A stretch of DNA of 64,000 bases from Deltaproteobacteria bacterium (GTDB lineage: Bacteria; Myxococcota_A; UBA796; GCA-2862545): the NCBI GenBank assembly GCA_007693595.1, contig REDI01000038.1, forward strand, positions 27,188-91,187, given 5' to 3'. The stretch's first letter is position 1; each line of letters opens with the position of its first letter. Below the pieces are notes generated by a model, which was not told the origin of the DNA, made no database searches, and was given only the letters and a program-made list of their open reading frames with translations. The translations under genes were made by a program, and so were the position numbers. This document shows positions 45,211 through 54,430 of this stretch, piece after piece.

Positions 45211-46202
45211 TCGTCTCCCAGACCTTCTTCTGCGGAAGGGGCGCCAGCAGGAGGCTCGGGCGCGCTGTCAGGGCCGCCCCCGGAGCCGACCCGCAGGCGC
45301 TTGAGCCGGTCGGGGAAGGTCTCGATGTCGAAAGCGTCGCGCTTTTCGGCCAGGTAGTCGTGGTAGGACTGCTGCTGCTTCTCGGACTTGGCACGACGGA
45401 CGACCGCAGCCCGCATCTGCTCGAAGGTACGCTCCACGCGCTCGCGGCGCTCCGTCAGGAAGAGGATGTGGTAGCCACCCCCGGCGAGGAAGGGCTCAGA
45501 GATCCCCCCCTCGGCCAGGGAAAATCCCCGCTCTACCACCTCGACGGGGACGCCCGGACGCGGCTCGCGGCTCACGAGCCCCAGATCGCCGCCCCGCCCC
45601 CGGAAGGGGCCCTCGCTGGTCTCGGCCGCGATCTTGGCGAAAGACTGAGGCTGCGCCTTGACCCGCTCGTAGATGGTGCGCGCTAGGGCTTCGGCCTCGG
45701 CGTTGGGCCGGGTGGGCTCGGCCTTGATGAAGATCCGGCGCAAGCGGACCTGCTCGGGCATGATGAAGTCGTCGCGGTTGCGCTCGTAGTAGGCCCGGAG
45801 CTCTTCCTCGGTCAGATCGGCCGACTTGATGTCGCCATAGACCTCGCTCTGGAGAAGGATCTGCACCATGACGCGCTGCACCCGAGGATCGCGGTCGAAG
45901 CCCAGACGTCGGGCCTCTAAAAAGAGGACCTTTTGGTCGATGAGCTCTTGCAGCACCTCGAGGCGCTCTTGGTCGGTGAGCTCTTCGCCCGACGAGGTGC
46001 GCAGCTTGCGACCTGCGAGTTGATTGTACTCGTTGACGCCCACGGGAAAACCCGAGATCGTCGCGACCGGCTCGCCGATCTCGGCCCGGAGGTGCTCGGG
46101 TAGCTCGGGCACCTCGAGCGGTGCAGCAGGAGAGGCCGAGGGCTCGGGATCGCAACCGAGCAGCGTGAGCCCCAGCCCCAAGATGAACATGGTCGTGCGC
46201 AC
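45207..46202 (-). CDS. Parvulin-type peptidyl-prolyl isomerase lipoprotein
   Basis: A 331-residue lipoprotein with signal MRTTMFILGLGLTLLGC. Residues 50-150 are a SurA-like N-terminal helical domain (LEVLQELIDQKVLFLEARRL). Residues 165-265 are a good PpiC rotamase (VRLRRIFIKAE, SFAKIAAETSEGPFRGRGGD, ISEPFLAGGGYHILFLTERR). It likely folds outer-membrane or exported proteins with the SurA-like protein next to it. The GTG at 46202 is chosen because GGAGG lies six bases upstream; an ATG four codons later lacks a site. The C-terminal tail is Pro/Gly-rich. Confidence 0.88.
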   Translation of the reverse strand: MRTTMFILGLGLTLLGCDPEPSASPAAPLEVPELPEHLRAEIGEPVATISGFPVGVNEYNQLAGRKLRTSSGEELTDQERLEVLQELIDQKVLFLEARRLGFDRDPRVQRVMVQILLQSEVYGDIKSADLTEEELRAYYERNRDDFIMPEQVRLRRIFIKAEPTRPNAEAEALARTIYERVKAQPQSFAKIAAETSEGPFRGRGGDLGLVSREPRPGVPVEVVERGFSLAEGGISEPFLAGGGYHILFLTERRERVERTFEQMRAAVVRRAKSEKQQQSYHDYLAEKRDAFDIETFPDRLKRLRVGSGGGPDSAPEPPAGAPSAEEGLGDE

Positions 46203-46330
46203 AGCGATCCTCCCGTCGGCGGACCGGCTAACGCGCCGCGCTCCCTCCGGCCCGTCACGAGCCGTCGCCCCTTCTCCCATCGAGCCACCTTGGACGGGTC
46301 ATCAGACCAGCCCCGCGTTACGCCGCCGCC

Positions 46331-46894
46331 ATGACAACGCTCATCGCCCTTCTCACCGCCGCCTTCGCTGGCGAGATCATTCTCCACGCCGAGGTCCCCG
46401 TCGAGGTCGCCATCGACGGCCAGCCGATCGCTCAGGTCTATCGCCGATCGCGCATCCACCTCGACGTGCCATCCGGTGAGCGACGAGTCAACCTGTTGAT
46501 CGGCGGCAACCCAACCCAGCTCCGGCTCCCCATCAAGGACGAAGAGATCACCCACATCGTGGTGGGGCGAACCGGCGTGAGCACCCGGCGGGAGGCCGTG
46601 CCCGACCCACAAGACGAAGGTGTCGCCCAAGTCGAGGTCCGCGCGGTCGGCCGAGAGCATCTCCGCCTGACGATCGGCGATCAGACGTATCGCCTCGCGG
46701 TCGGGGACCAAGAGACCCTCGAGCTCCCCTTGGGCCGCCATCGCGCGCAGCTTCGCAGCGGAAATGGGCAAGCCATCTTCGCGACCGGGGTGATCGAGCT
46801 GCGCGAGGCCGGTACGGTGGTCGTGCAGCTCTCCGAAGGCCGCGCACCCGAGATCGTCGGGAGTGGCGGAGTGTGGCGACCGGCGGAGCGCTGA
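46331..46894 (+). CDS. Exported protein with PEGA-like beta domains
   Basis: A 187-residue protein with a short signal (MTTLIALLTAAFAG). Two similar beta segments follow: VPVEVAIDGQPIAQVYRRSR with LDVPSGERRVNLLIGG, and EHLRLTIGDQTYRLAVGDQE with LELPLGRHRAQLRSGNG. Both look like PEGA repeats. It is presumably periplasmic or surface-bound. The stop overlaps the sensor kinase start by one base (TGATG), so a role in the signal input of that kinase is an attractive guess. The ribosome binding site is not evident. Confidence 0.65.
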   Translation: MTTLIALLTAAFAGEIILHAEVPVEVAIDGQPIAQVYRRSRIHLDVPSGERRVNLLIGGNPTQLRLPIKDEEITHIVVGRTGVSTRREAVPDPQDEGVAQVEVRAVGREHLRLTIGDQTYRLAVGDQETLELPLGRHRAQLRSGNGQAIFATGVIELREAGTVVVQLSEGRAPEIVGSGGVWRPAER

Positions 46895-48759
46895 TGGGTC
46901 TGGCCGCGCGACTGGGGCTGCGCAGCCTGCGCTTTCGCATCGTCGCGATCTTCGTCGCCGCCTTGCTCGCCCTCTTCTCCGCCCTGGCCTTCTTGGTCTG
47001 GCAGCAGCAGCGAACGGCGAGCAGCCTCGAGATGATCACGCGCAGCTACCTCCCGCTCTCCAAGGCGACCGCGCGCCTCGACCGAGACCGGCAGCGGGTC
47101 GCGAACGACCTTCGGCGGCTCTTGCACGAAGAGCGACGCCCCGGCACGGGCGCCGAGTCCCCCACCGCCATCTACACCGAGGCCTTCGCCCGAAACCTCC
47201 AGGACGGCCGAGGCTACGTCGCCCTGGCGCGCCGGATCGCACGGTCGGCCGAAGAACGCGCGGTGCTGAACAAGGTCGAGGTCCACTTCAACCGCATCGA
47301 TGACCTGGCTCAGCAATACGAGACCCTCTCCAAGCGCTTCGTCGCCCTCGCCGAAGGGGGACGCACGGCCGAGGCCGCCGAGCTCACCACCGAGCTGCGC
47401 GACCTGGGCGACTCCTTGAGCACCGAGATCCAGCAGCTCGTGCGGCTGGTCGATGGGAGGATCTTCGATCTGACCGAGGCGACCGAGGCCGCCCAGGTCC
47501 GAGGCATCGCGGTGGCGGCCGTGCTCTCCTTCATCGCCCTGGGCTTCTCGATCCTGTTGGTCGGAGCCCTGGTCGTCGCTCTACGGCCCATCTCGAAGCT
47601 CACCCAGGAGGTCCAACGGCTCGCGGCAGGTCAGCGGATCGGCCGGGTCGAGGTCAGCGGCGCCGACGAGGTGGCGGCCCTCGCGAAAGAGTTTAACCAC
47701 ATGGCCGAGGCGATCCGCCAGCGCGACGCGCGACTGACGGAGCGCGCCGAGGAGCTACGCCTCCTCTCGCGCTACCTGAGCAGCGTCCTCGACAGCCTCC
47801 AAGAGGCCCTCATCGTCGTAGAAGATCAGCACATCACCCTCGCCAACCCCGCCGCGAGCGCGACCTGGGCTGCCGAGCGGGGCGGGCCCCCTCCTGCGAC
47901 CCTCCAGGCGCTTGAGCCTGGGCGACATGAGCTGCGGCACGCCGATCGCCTCTTCGAGGTGCGCGTCGGTCGCTTCGGGGAAGACGGGAGCATCGTGGTC
48001 AGCTCCGACATCACCGAACAGAACGCGACCCGTCAGCGCCTCGCTCGTTCCGAGCGGCTCGCCCTCATCGGGCAGATGTTGGCCCAGATCACCCACGAGG
48101 TGCGGAACCCGCTCAACGCCCTCTCGCTCAACGCCGAGCTCATGGCCGACGAACTCGAAGCGCTCGACCCGGACCGCGCCACCGAGGCCTGGGAGTTGCT
48201 CGAGACGATCAGCGGCGAGATCGAGCGACTGACCCAGGTCACCGGCCACTACCTCCAGCTCGCTCGACGACCCCCGACCCTCCTCGACAAGATCCGTCTC
48301 GACAGCCTCATCGACGACGTGCTCCGACTCCTCCGTCCAGAGCTCGAACAGTTCGGGGTGAGCTTCAGCCTCAGCGAGATCCCCTCCCACGAGATCCTCG
48401 CCGACGGCAACCAGCTTCGCCAGGCCCTGCTCAACGTGCTCCGCAACGCCGTCGAGGCGGGTTCCCACACCCTGCGCCTCTCCTTCGCCGCCGCACCGAA
48501 CGAGCTCGTGATCCAGATCGCCGACGACGGGCCGGGCATGAGCGCCGAAGAGGCTCAGCGGGCCTTCGACCCCTTCTGGTCCAGCAAAGCCAGCGGCACG
48601 GGGCTTGGTTTAGCGATTACGCGTCAGATCCTCGAGGCGCACGGCGGAACCGTTCGAGTCCAGACCGCGCCGAGCGAGGGAACCACCGTCCAGCTCGTCC
48701 TTCCCCACAGCCCCTCGACCCCGGAGGCCCAACGTGCCGCAGACCATCCTGGTCGTTGA
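46894..48759 (+). CDS. Membrane sensor histidine kinase (HAMP, PAS-like)
   Basis: A 621-residue kinase. Membrane helices at about residues 16-37 and 205-235 enclose a 165-residue helical sensor domain. A HAMP domain follows (LRPISKLTQEVQRLAAGQRI), then a PAS-like domain (LSSVLDSLQEALIVVEDQHI), the HisKA box (AQITHEVRNPLNALSLNAEL) with the phospho-acceptor His, and the ATPase with N-box NVLRNAVEAG, DDGPGM and GTGLGLAI. The ATG overlaps the preceding stop and follows GGAG. Its partner is the sigma-54 regulator that overlaps its end by 26 bases. The signal sensed is unknown. Confidence 0.94.
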   Translation: MGLAARLGLRSLRFRIVAIFVAALLALFSALAFLVWQQQRTASSLEMITRSYLPLSKATARLDRDRQRVANDLRRLLHEERRPGTGAESPTAIYTEAFARNLQDGRGYVALARRIARSAEERAVLNKVEVHFNRIDDLAQQYETLSKRFVALAEGGRTAEAAELTTELRDLGDSLSTEIQQLVRLVDGRIFDLTEATEAAQVRGIAVAAVLSFIALGFSILLVGALVVALRPISKLTQEVQRLAAGQRIGRVEVSGADEVAALAKEFNHMAEAIRQRDARLTERAEELRLLSRYLSSVLDSLQEALIVVEDQHITLANPAASATWAAERGGPPPATLQALEPGRHELRHADRLFEVRVGRFGEDGSIVVSSDITEQNATRQRLARSERLALIGQMLAQITHEVRNPLNALSLNAELMADELEALDPDRATEAWELLETISGEIERLTQVTGHYLQLARRPPTLLDKIRLDSLIDDVLRLLRPELEQFGVSFSLSEIPSHEILADGNQLRQALLNVLRNAVEAGSHTLRLSFAAAPNELVIQIADDGPGMSAEEAQRAFDPFWSSKASGTGLGLAITRQILEAHGGTVRVQTAPSEGTTVQLVLPHSPSTPEAQRAADHPGR

Positions 48760-50098
48760 CGACGATCCCTCCAACCGGGTCACGCTCGAGCGCCTGCTCC
48801 GGCGCGAAGGCTACGACGTCTCGCACGCCGAGAGCGGGCGGCAAGCCATGGAGAACCTCAGGGAACAAGCTGTAGATCTCGTGCTCACCGACCTCAAGAT
48901 GCCCGGCATGTCCGGGCTCGACCTGCTCAAGGCGGTTCGCGCCGTCGACCCCGAGGTCGAGGTGGTGGTCATGACCGCCTATGGAACCGTCGAGACCGCC
49001 GTCGAGGCCATGAAGGAGGGTGCCTACGACTTCGTCGCCAAGCCGCTCAAGCGGATCGAGCTCGTGACGACGGTTCGAAAGGCGCTCGAGAAGCGCAGCT
49101 TGCAGATCGAGAACCGCCACCTTCGAGAGCAGCTCGGCGCGATCGGCCGAGGCGAGGTCGTCGGGCAGAGCGACGTCATGCGAGTCCTGCTCGACGAGGT
49201 CGAGCAGGTCGCTCCTTCAGACGCGACCGTGCTGCTCTCCGGGGAGTCCGGCACGGGCAAGGGTCGGATCGCCCAGCTCCTTCATCGGATGAGCCGACGA
49301 AGAAACCAGCGCTTCATCACCCTGAACTGCGCCGCGCTGCCCGAGTCTCTCCTAGAGAGCGAGCTCTTCGGTTACGAAAAGGGCGCGTTCACAGGAGCCA
49401 ACGCACGCAAGGAGGGGCGCTTCGACCTCGCCCAGGGCGGCACCCTCTTCCTCGATGAGGTGACCGAGATGGCGCCAGCCGTCCAAGTCAAGCTCCTGCG
49501 CGTGCTCCAAGACGGCGAGTACGAGCGCATCGGCGGCACCACCACCCTACACGCCGATGTACGGGTCGTCGCCGCCACAAACCGAGACATCGAGGCGGCC
49601 GTCGCCGAGGGGACCCTTCGACAAGACCTCTTTTACCGACTGAACGTCATCCGCCTCGACATGCCGGCCCTGCGCGAGCGCGAGGGCGACGTGGCCCTGC
49701 TCGCTCAGCACTTCCTTCAGACCTACGCCACCAAGAACCTGAAGGAGGTCGCTGGCTTCGAGCCCGAGGCCCTCGACGCCCTCAGCGCCTACCCCTGGCC
49801 CGGCAACGTGCGAGAGCTTGAGAACGCGATCGAGCGCGCCGTGGTGCTCTGCCGCGAGTCCAGGATCGGGATCGACGATCTTCCACCACCGATACGGAAG
49901 GGCCGAGGCGGTCGCACCTTCCTCTCGTTCGAGGTCGGCACCCCGCTCAAGCAGGTGGAGCGTCGTATGATCCAAGCCACTCTGCGTCATGTGGGCGGCG
50001 ACAAGAACCTGGCGGCGAGCCTGCTCGGGATCACGGCGCGCACCATCTACCGGCGCGAAGCGGAGTGGGCCACCGAGAGCGAGGACTCCACCTCGTGA
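48734..50098 (+). CDS. Sigma-54-dependent response regulator, NtrC family
   Basis: A 454-residue transcription activator. Receiver domain residues 1-120 (ILVVDDDP, phospho-Asp in LVLTDLKMPG, Lys in FVAKPLK). AAA+ domain residues 140-370: Walker A GESGTGKG (the usual last Glu is Gly), GAFTGA loop for sigma-54 contact (FGYEKGAFTGA), Walker B GGTLFLDEV, arginine-rich RQDLFYRLNVI, and WPGNVRELEN. A Fis-type helix-turn-helix closes it (NLAASLLGITARTIYRR). The GTG start follows GGAGG by six bases, within the kinase gene. It should activate sigma-54 promoters on phosphorylation by the adjoining kinase. Confidence 0.95.
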   Translation: MPQTILVVDDDPSNRVTLERLLRREGYDVSHAESGRQAMENLREQAVDLVLTDLKMPGMSGLDLLKAVRAVDPEVEVVVMTAYGTVETAVEAMKEGAYDFVAKPLKRIELVTTVRKALEKRSLQIENRHLREQLGAIGRGEVVGQSDVMRVLLDEVEQVAPSDATVLLSGESGTGKGRIAQLLHRMSRRRNQRFITLNCAALPESLLESELFGYEKGAFTGANARKEGRFDLAQGGTLFLDEVTEMAPAVQVKLLRVLQDGEYERIGGTTTLHADVRVVAATNRDIEAAVAEGTLRQDLFYRLNVIRLDMPALREREGDVALLAQHFLQTYATKNLKEVAGFEPEALDALSAYPWPGNVRELENAIERAVVLCRESRIGIDDLPPPIRKGRGGRTFLSFEVGTPLKQVERRMIQATLRHVGGDKNLAASLLGITARTIYRREAEWATESEDSTS

Positions 50099-50817
50099 TC
50101 CTGTTGTGGCTCCTCAGTCTTGGTCCGGCCCTCGCGGAGCCGTCAGCCATCGCCGCTGGCGACGACATCGAGGCCTGGGAGGCCCTCCGCAGCACACCCG
50201 GCGAAGATCGACGCGCGGCGCTCCGAGCCTTCCTCGAGGCGTGGCCCGCGTCCCTGCTCGCGGAGGCGGCCTGGGTGGAGCTTCGGGAGCTGGGGGAGCC
50301 GGATCCCGGCTGGATGGCAGAGCACCACGAGCTGATCACCCGGCTGGAGCGGAGCCGGCGCACCCATCGCACCAACCTGGAGCAGGTGCCTGGGCCCCTC
50401 CCGGTGGCGCCCCTCGATCCCATGGGCGAGCCCCCCGATCTCAGCCCCCCCTGGGTCTTGGGGGCGCACGGCGGGATCACCTTCGCCGGAGCCAGACCCT
50501 ACGCCACGGCAGGCCTTCGTCTGGGCAGAGGTCCCTGGGCCGTCTTCGTCAGAGGGCACGCCGCCGAACAGCTCTGGGGCGAGCTCGCGGCACGACTCCA
50601 GCCCGCCTCCTGGCGGGTCGTGTGGGCCGAGCTCGGAGCCGACACCACCGCCCGCGCCTCGGGACGGCTCGGCTTCAGCCTGCCGCTCGCCCCAGGCTGG
50701 GCCGTCGAGGCAGGAGCCGGAGCGAGCGGGAGCGCCCGCGGGCTCGAACCCCAGGGCCGCCTGGAGCTGAGCTTCAGCGGCCCTCTGCGCTCCCAACGTA
50801 AGATCAAGAACCGATGA
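50095..50817 (+). CDS. Exported hypothetical protein
   Basis: A 240-residue protein with signal MILLWLLSLGPALAEPSA. Residues 20-90 are helical and TPR-like (RAALRAFLEAWPASLLAEAA). The C-terminal half has alternating beta strands (LGAHGGITFAGARPYATAGL, RLGFSLPLAPGWAVEAGAGA) that resemble an outer-membrane barrel or its fragment. No family is recognised. The GTG overlaps the response-regulator stop (GTGA), placing it in the two-component operon. It overlaps the convergent GNAT gene by 14 bases. Confidence 0.65.
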   Translation: MILLWLLSLGPALAEPSAIAAGDDIEAWEALRSTPGEDRRAALRAFLEAWPASLLAEAAWVELRELGEPDPGWMAEHHELITRLERSRRTHRTNLEQVPGPLPVAPLDPMGEPPDLSPPWVLGAHGGITFAGARPYATAGLRLGRGPWAVFVRGHAAEQLWGELAARLQPASWRVVWAELGADTTARASGRLGFSLPLAPGWAVEAGAGASGSARGLEPQGRLELSFSGPLRSQRKIKNR

Positions 50818-51340
50818 ACCGATACATCAAGAGGTCGTCGACGTAGCGACCATCTTCGAGGCGGTACTCCCGCGTCCGTCGGCCTTCTTCGCGAAAGCCG
50901 AAGGACCGATAGAGCTCGACCGCGCGTGTGTTGTCGGCAAAGACCGACAGGCCGATCTTCTCGATGTCGGGGTGGGCCTCGGCCCAGGTGAACGCAGCCT
51001 GGAGCAACGCCCCTCCGACCCCCTTCCCACGGGCACTCTCGGCCACCATAACCTCGAGCTTGCCCGTGTGGCGCATGCGGTTGAGGTGGCCTCCCCGCAC
51101 GGTCAGAAACCCCACGAGCTCCGAGGTGGTACGCGCCACCAGAAAGATCGAGTTGGGCGACCGATCGAGCTCCCGAACCGCTCGGATCTTGTCGTCGACC
51201 GACTGCCGAAACTCTTCGGGCTCGGTGATGAAATACCGACGTTCCTGCAGGACTCCACGATGGAGTCTAAGGATGGCGGCCGCGTCGGTGGTGCGAGCCG
51301 GTCGGATGTCGAGATTCAGGAGCGGTCGTTCGAGACCCAT
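50804..51340 (-). CDS. GNAT family N-acetyltransferase
   Basis: A 178-residue acetyltransferase that would move acetyl from acetyl-CoA to an amine. GNAT blocks are clear: IRPARTTDAAAILRLHRGVL, LVARTTSELVGFLTVRGG, KLEVMVAESARGKGVGGALL (pyrophosphate loop), IEKIGLSVFADNTRAVELYR and SFGFREEGRRTREYRLEDG. It is nearest to the RimJ/RimL-like, small-molecule or protein acetylating types; the substrate is unknown. It starts at an ATG after a G-rich ribosome binding site. Confidence 0.92.
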   Translation of the reverse strand: MGLERPLLNLDIRPARTTDAAAILRLHRGVLQERRYFITEPEEFRQSVDDKIRAVRELDRSPNSIFLVARTTSELVGFLTVRGGHLNRMRHTGKLEVMVAESARGKGVGGALLQAAFTWAEAHPDIEKIGLSVFADNTRAVELYRSFGFREEGRRTREYRLEDGRYVDDLLMYRFIGS

Positions 51341-51361
51341 GCCTGCCCCCCTTCTGGCGGC

Positions 51362-51913
51362 CTACTGACCTTTCGTCCACTTGATCTTTTCACAATAGTT
51401 CCAGTTGGGCACGCAGTCGGTGCGTACCATCTTGGCCACGCGGCCATCATCGAGCACGAGCTGGACCTGGTAGAGCAAGGCGGCCTTGTGCTCGGTCTTG
51501 CTCTTAGGGGTCCAGACGGTGACATCGCCGTAGCGATCCACCTCGAAGCGGTACTTCAGCTCGTAGGACTGCTCGGCGAGCCGCCCCGCCACCAGGTTCT
51601 TCCCGTGGGGGCGACCCCAGGCCATATTGACCGCCGACTCGTCCCAGCCGACCTTAACGTCGCCCTTGAGGATATCTTCGCGCTTGCGTTCGTCATACTT
51701 GTAGAAGGCTTCCCACAGACCGACCTTGCGAAGGTAGGCGTTCCGCTCCTCTTCGGTCTTGTTTTTGAGGAAGGCCTTGCGCTGATCGTCGGTCATGAAG
51801 ACCTTGAGCGCCTGAAAGTGATCGCGCTCCACATAAGAGAGGCGCTTGGTCTTATCGCAGCCTGCACTAAGGAAGAGACCAGCGATGATCAGGGCTGAGA
51901 CGGCACGGTGCAT
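51362..51913 (-). CDS. Lipoprotein, SmpA/OmlA-like pattern
   Basis: A 183-residue lipoprotein with signal MHRAVSALIIAGLFLSAGC. The N-terminal half is Lys/Glu/Arg-rich and helical (KAFLKNKTEEERNAYLRKVG). The C-terminal half has VKVGWDESAVNMAWGRPHGK followed by YELKYRFEVDRYGDVTVW and LVLDDGRVAKM, which follows the order of small SmpA/OmlA-like folds (turn with Gly-x-Pro, then strands). The likeness is by pattern only. The ATG at 51913 follows GGAG by five bases. It is 109 bases from the end of the Bat operon. Confidence 0.7.
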   Translation of the reverse strand: MHRAVSALIIAGLFLSAGCDKTKRLSYVERDHFQALKVFMTDDQRKAFLKNKTEEERNAYLRKVGLWEAFYKYDERKREDILKGDVKVGWDESAVNMAWGRPHGKNLVAGRLAEQSYELKYRFEVDRYGDVTVWTPKSKTEHKAALLYQVQLVLDDGRVAKMVRTDCVPNWNYCEKIKWTKGQ

Positions 51914-52022
51914 GAAGACTCCGGGTGGGGCGCGCACAGGAGGTCGTCGGCGCGGCGAAGCCCCGTATCTCTTCGGACGGTCAGAGGGCAACCCCACGGG
52001 AGGCGCGCGGGGGCGCCATGCC

Positions 52023-52742
52023 CTACTCCGTTCGCTCAGGCATCTCGAGGATCGGCCCCACGATCGCCAGCCCGCTGCTCGGCGACCATCCTCGCTCACC
52101 GCTCAGCGTGCGCACGAGGACGAATCCATCCCGGCGCCGCTCGACCTGTACCTCGGCGCCCGGCTGGAGCACATGGACGCTTGGGGCTGCGAGATCGGGC
52201 TCGACCCGAAGCGAGAGGGGCCGATCGACAACCACGGCACCCGGTCGTTGATGGAGCGCCACGACCCCGCTGAGGCTCAACCAAGCAAAGACCAGCCCGA
52301 TGACCGAGAGCCCGATCCACGGCCAGGGGGTCAGGCGTCGGATCCGAGCCCACCACGCACCCGCGGAGGCCACGAGAAAGCTGAGGCTTCCAAGGACGCC
52401 GTACTCCCCAACCGTCCCGAGCTGAAGCGAAAAGGGCAGGCCCCCTGCGGGCGGAGGGGCCCCGTCGACCTCGGAGCGCACCACCGCCAGGTTATGCGCC
52501 GCGTCGGGATCGCGGGGAGCGAGGGCGCGCGCCATCTTCCAGTGGGCGATCGCCCGAGGCCGGTCCCCCGAGCGGTAATAAGCGACGCCCAAGTTGGTGT
52601 GGAGCGCCGGAGAGCCGCGCCCCTGCTCCAGCGGCGCACGCCAGATCTCAAGGGCCTCGTCGAGCCGCCCCTGTTGAAAGGCTTCCGCCCCCTCCTCGAC
52701 GGGGCCCGCCAGCGCAGCCGCCAGGATCCACACCCCGATCAT
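52023..52742 (-). CDS. batE: BatE-like TPR and SH3-domain membrane protein
   Basis: A 239-residue protein. Signal/anchor MIGVWILAAALAGP, then TPR repeats (EGAEAFQQGRLDEALEIWRA, ALHTNLGVAYYRSGDRPRAI). Two membrane helices follow (VLGSLSFLVASAGAWW, WIGLSVIGLVFAWLSLSG), and the end is an SH3-type domain (SLRVEPDLAAPSVHVLQPGA, FVLVRTLSGERGW). This order is typical of BatE, the last member of Bat (aerotolerance) clusters. Its start overlaps the batD stop by four bases. Confidence 0.85.
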   Translation of the reverse strand: MIGVWILAAALAGPVEEGAEAFQQGRLDEALEIWRAPLEQGRGSPALHTNLGVAYYRSGDRPRAIAHWKMARALAPRDPDAAHNLAVVRSEVDGAPPPAGGLPFSLQLGTVGEYGVLGSLSFLVASAGAWWARIRRLTPWPWIGLSVIGLVFAWLSLSGVVALHQRPGAVVVDRPLSLRVEPDLAAPSVHVLQPGAEVQVERRRDGFVLVRTLSGERGWSPSSGLAIVGPILEMPERTE

Positions 52743-54430
52743 CGCCCGCCTCCGAACCGCTCGAGATCTTCGACCATGGCGGTGATCTGGGACTCGATGT
52801 CGCCCGCTTCCTGACCGGCGAAGCGCACCCGATCGAGCCACCCCGAGAGCTCACGGGCCCGCTCCCCGAGCTCGGGGGAGAGCGCTCCGAAGGCCTCCCG
52901 GCGATCGAGCTGAGCCACGGGCACCTCGACCGCCCTCGCGAGGGCGAGCCGGAAGGCCTCGTCGAGGGCTGCGAGGCGAGCCTCGGGCTCCTCCGGCAGG
53001 CGGGCCAGCCGTTGGCGCGGGGTCATGGCCACCTCGCGGGGTCGACGCCAGAAGCGCATCAGAATCCCCCAGCTAACGCGCCCTCCTTCTCCGACGCCGA
53101 GCAAGACCAGCGGCAGGACCGTCAGACCGAGCATCCAGGGGATCACGCCCCCAAGCCAGGCTAGGTGGACCCATCCGGTGGGGCGAGGATCGCGCACCCC
53201 CTCGAAGGCGGGCGCCAGCTCGACCGCATCAGGATCGACGTCATCGTCAAGAAACTGCTCCGCCGCGACCGCCTCATCGCCACGCCCCGCTTGGACCTCG
53301 AGGGCCGGTAGGGGAACGGTGTGGGTCACGTAGTCTTCCTTGGACGGGTCAAACGCGATGACTTCGATGGGAGGCAGCTCGATCCGACCGGGTCGGGTCG
53401 GCACGAGCACCCGCGAGAAGCTCCCCTCGCTACGGAAGCCTCCGGCGTCGACCCTAGATGAGGTCGAGGGAGAGCCATCGTAGATCTTGAGGGGCAGATC
53501 CTCACGAGGCCGGGCGAGGGAGAAGCCCTCGAGCGTGCCATCGCCCTGAACCTTCACCGTGAGGTTCACCGACTCGCCCACCGCAGCACGGGTTCGATCG
53601 AGCTCCGCCGAGAAGGCATATTCGCCGATGAGGCCCGAGAAGTCTCTTGGGGAGGGGGGCAAGGCGCGCACGTCGAGGCTCTTGGTCGGGGTGGCGATCT
53701 GCTGCCGACGGGTTCGGAGCCCGATCCGGCTCGGTGGTCGTGCGCGGGGATCACCGACCTCGACCCGGACCGAAGCGCCGGGGACCTCGCGCTGCTCTGC
53801 CGTAACGACGACCTTAGGAAAGAACTCCTCTTTGACGTAGACCGGGCCGCTGGCTCCTTGGAGCGCATACTCGGCATAGGCCGGCCCGGCGTCGCGCGGG
53901 GTGATCAGGCCATCGAGGGGTGGGGTCGTCCATATATCGCGATGAATGACCGTAGGCGACCGCAAGCCACGACGGTACACAACGACCTGCCCGACATAGG
54001 CGTGGTCCACCTCGAAGCCTGCGTGCGCCGTCACCGACTCAAGGGGGACATCGCTGCGCTCGAGTACCTGCAGGGTGGCGGAGGTCGAGGCCAAGGAGCG
54101 GCGCCCGATCTCGACCTCCGCCGGCCCGACGGTGTAGCGACCAGGCTCCTGGGCGGTGACGCGGTAGAGGTACTCGTGGTACCGGGTGACCCGGCTGTTG
54201 GAGATGACGACCTGCGGGCTATGGCGTTCGAAGCGAAGCTCGACGCCATCTTGAGGCTCGACGTTGATCTTGGGCAAAGCTGTCGGTTGCCCGCCTCGGA
54301 CGATGATGCGGACCGCTCCGGTCTGGCCCACCTCGATCTCGGGCGCGAGCAAGCGGAGCTCCACCTCGGCAGCCTGGGCGACCGACGCCAGGCTCAGCGC
54401 CCCGACCAGCACGACGCGCGCCCCTACCAC
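52739..54430 (-). CDS. batD: BatD-like protein
   Basis: A 563-residue membrane-anchored periplasmic protein. Signal LVGALSLASVAQA; several Ig-like beta domains (VELRLLAPEIEVGQTGAVRI, RYTVGPAEVEIGRRSL, GESVNLTVKVQGDGTLEGFS); one membrane helix near residue 430 (GVIPWMLGLTVLPLVLLGVG) and a cytoplasmic helical tail. The family is linked to aerotolerance and cell-envelope maintenance, though its mechanism is not known. The GTG overlaps the preceding stop by seven bases and follows GGAG. Confidence 0.88.
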   Translation of the reverse strand: MVGARVVLVGALSLASVAQAAEVELRLLAPEIEVGQTGAVRIIVRGGQPTALPKINVEPQDGVELRFERHSPQVVISNSRVTRYHEYLYRVTAQEPGRYTVGPAEVEIGRRSLASTSATLQVLERSDVPLESVTAHAGFEVDHAYVGQVVVYRRGLRSPTVIHRDIWTTPPLDGLITPRDAGPAYAEYALQGASGPVYVKEEFFPKVVVTAEQREVPGASVRVEVGDPRARPPSRIGLRTRRQQIATPTKSLDVRALPPSPRDFSGLIGEYAFSAELDRTRAAVGESVNLTVKVQGDGTLEGFSLARPREDLPLKIYDGSPSTSSRVDAGGFRSEGSFSRVLVPTRPGRIELPPIEVIAFDPSKEDYVTHTVPLPALEVQAGRGDEAVAAEQFLDDDVDPDAVELAPAFEGVRDPRPTGWVHLAWLGGVIPWMLGLTVLPLVLLGVGEGGRVSWGILMRFWRRPREVAMTPRQRLARLPEEPEARLAALDEAFRLALARAVEVPVAQLDRREAFGALSPELGERARELSGWLDRVRFAGQEAGDIESQITAMVEDLERFGGGR

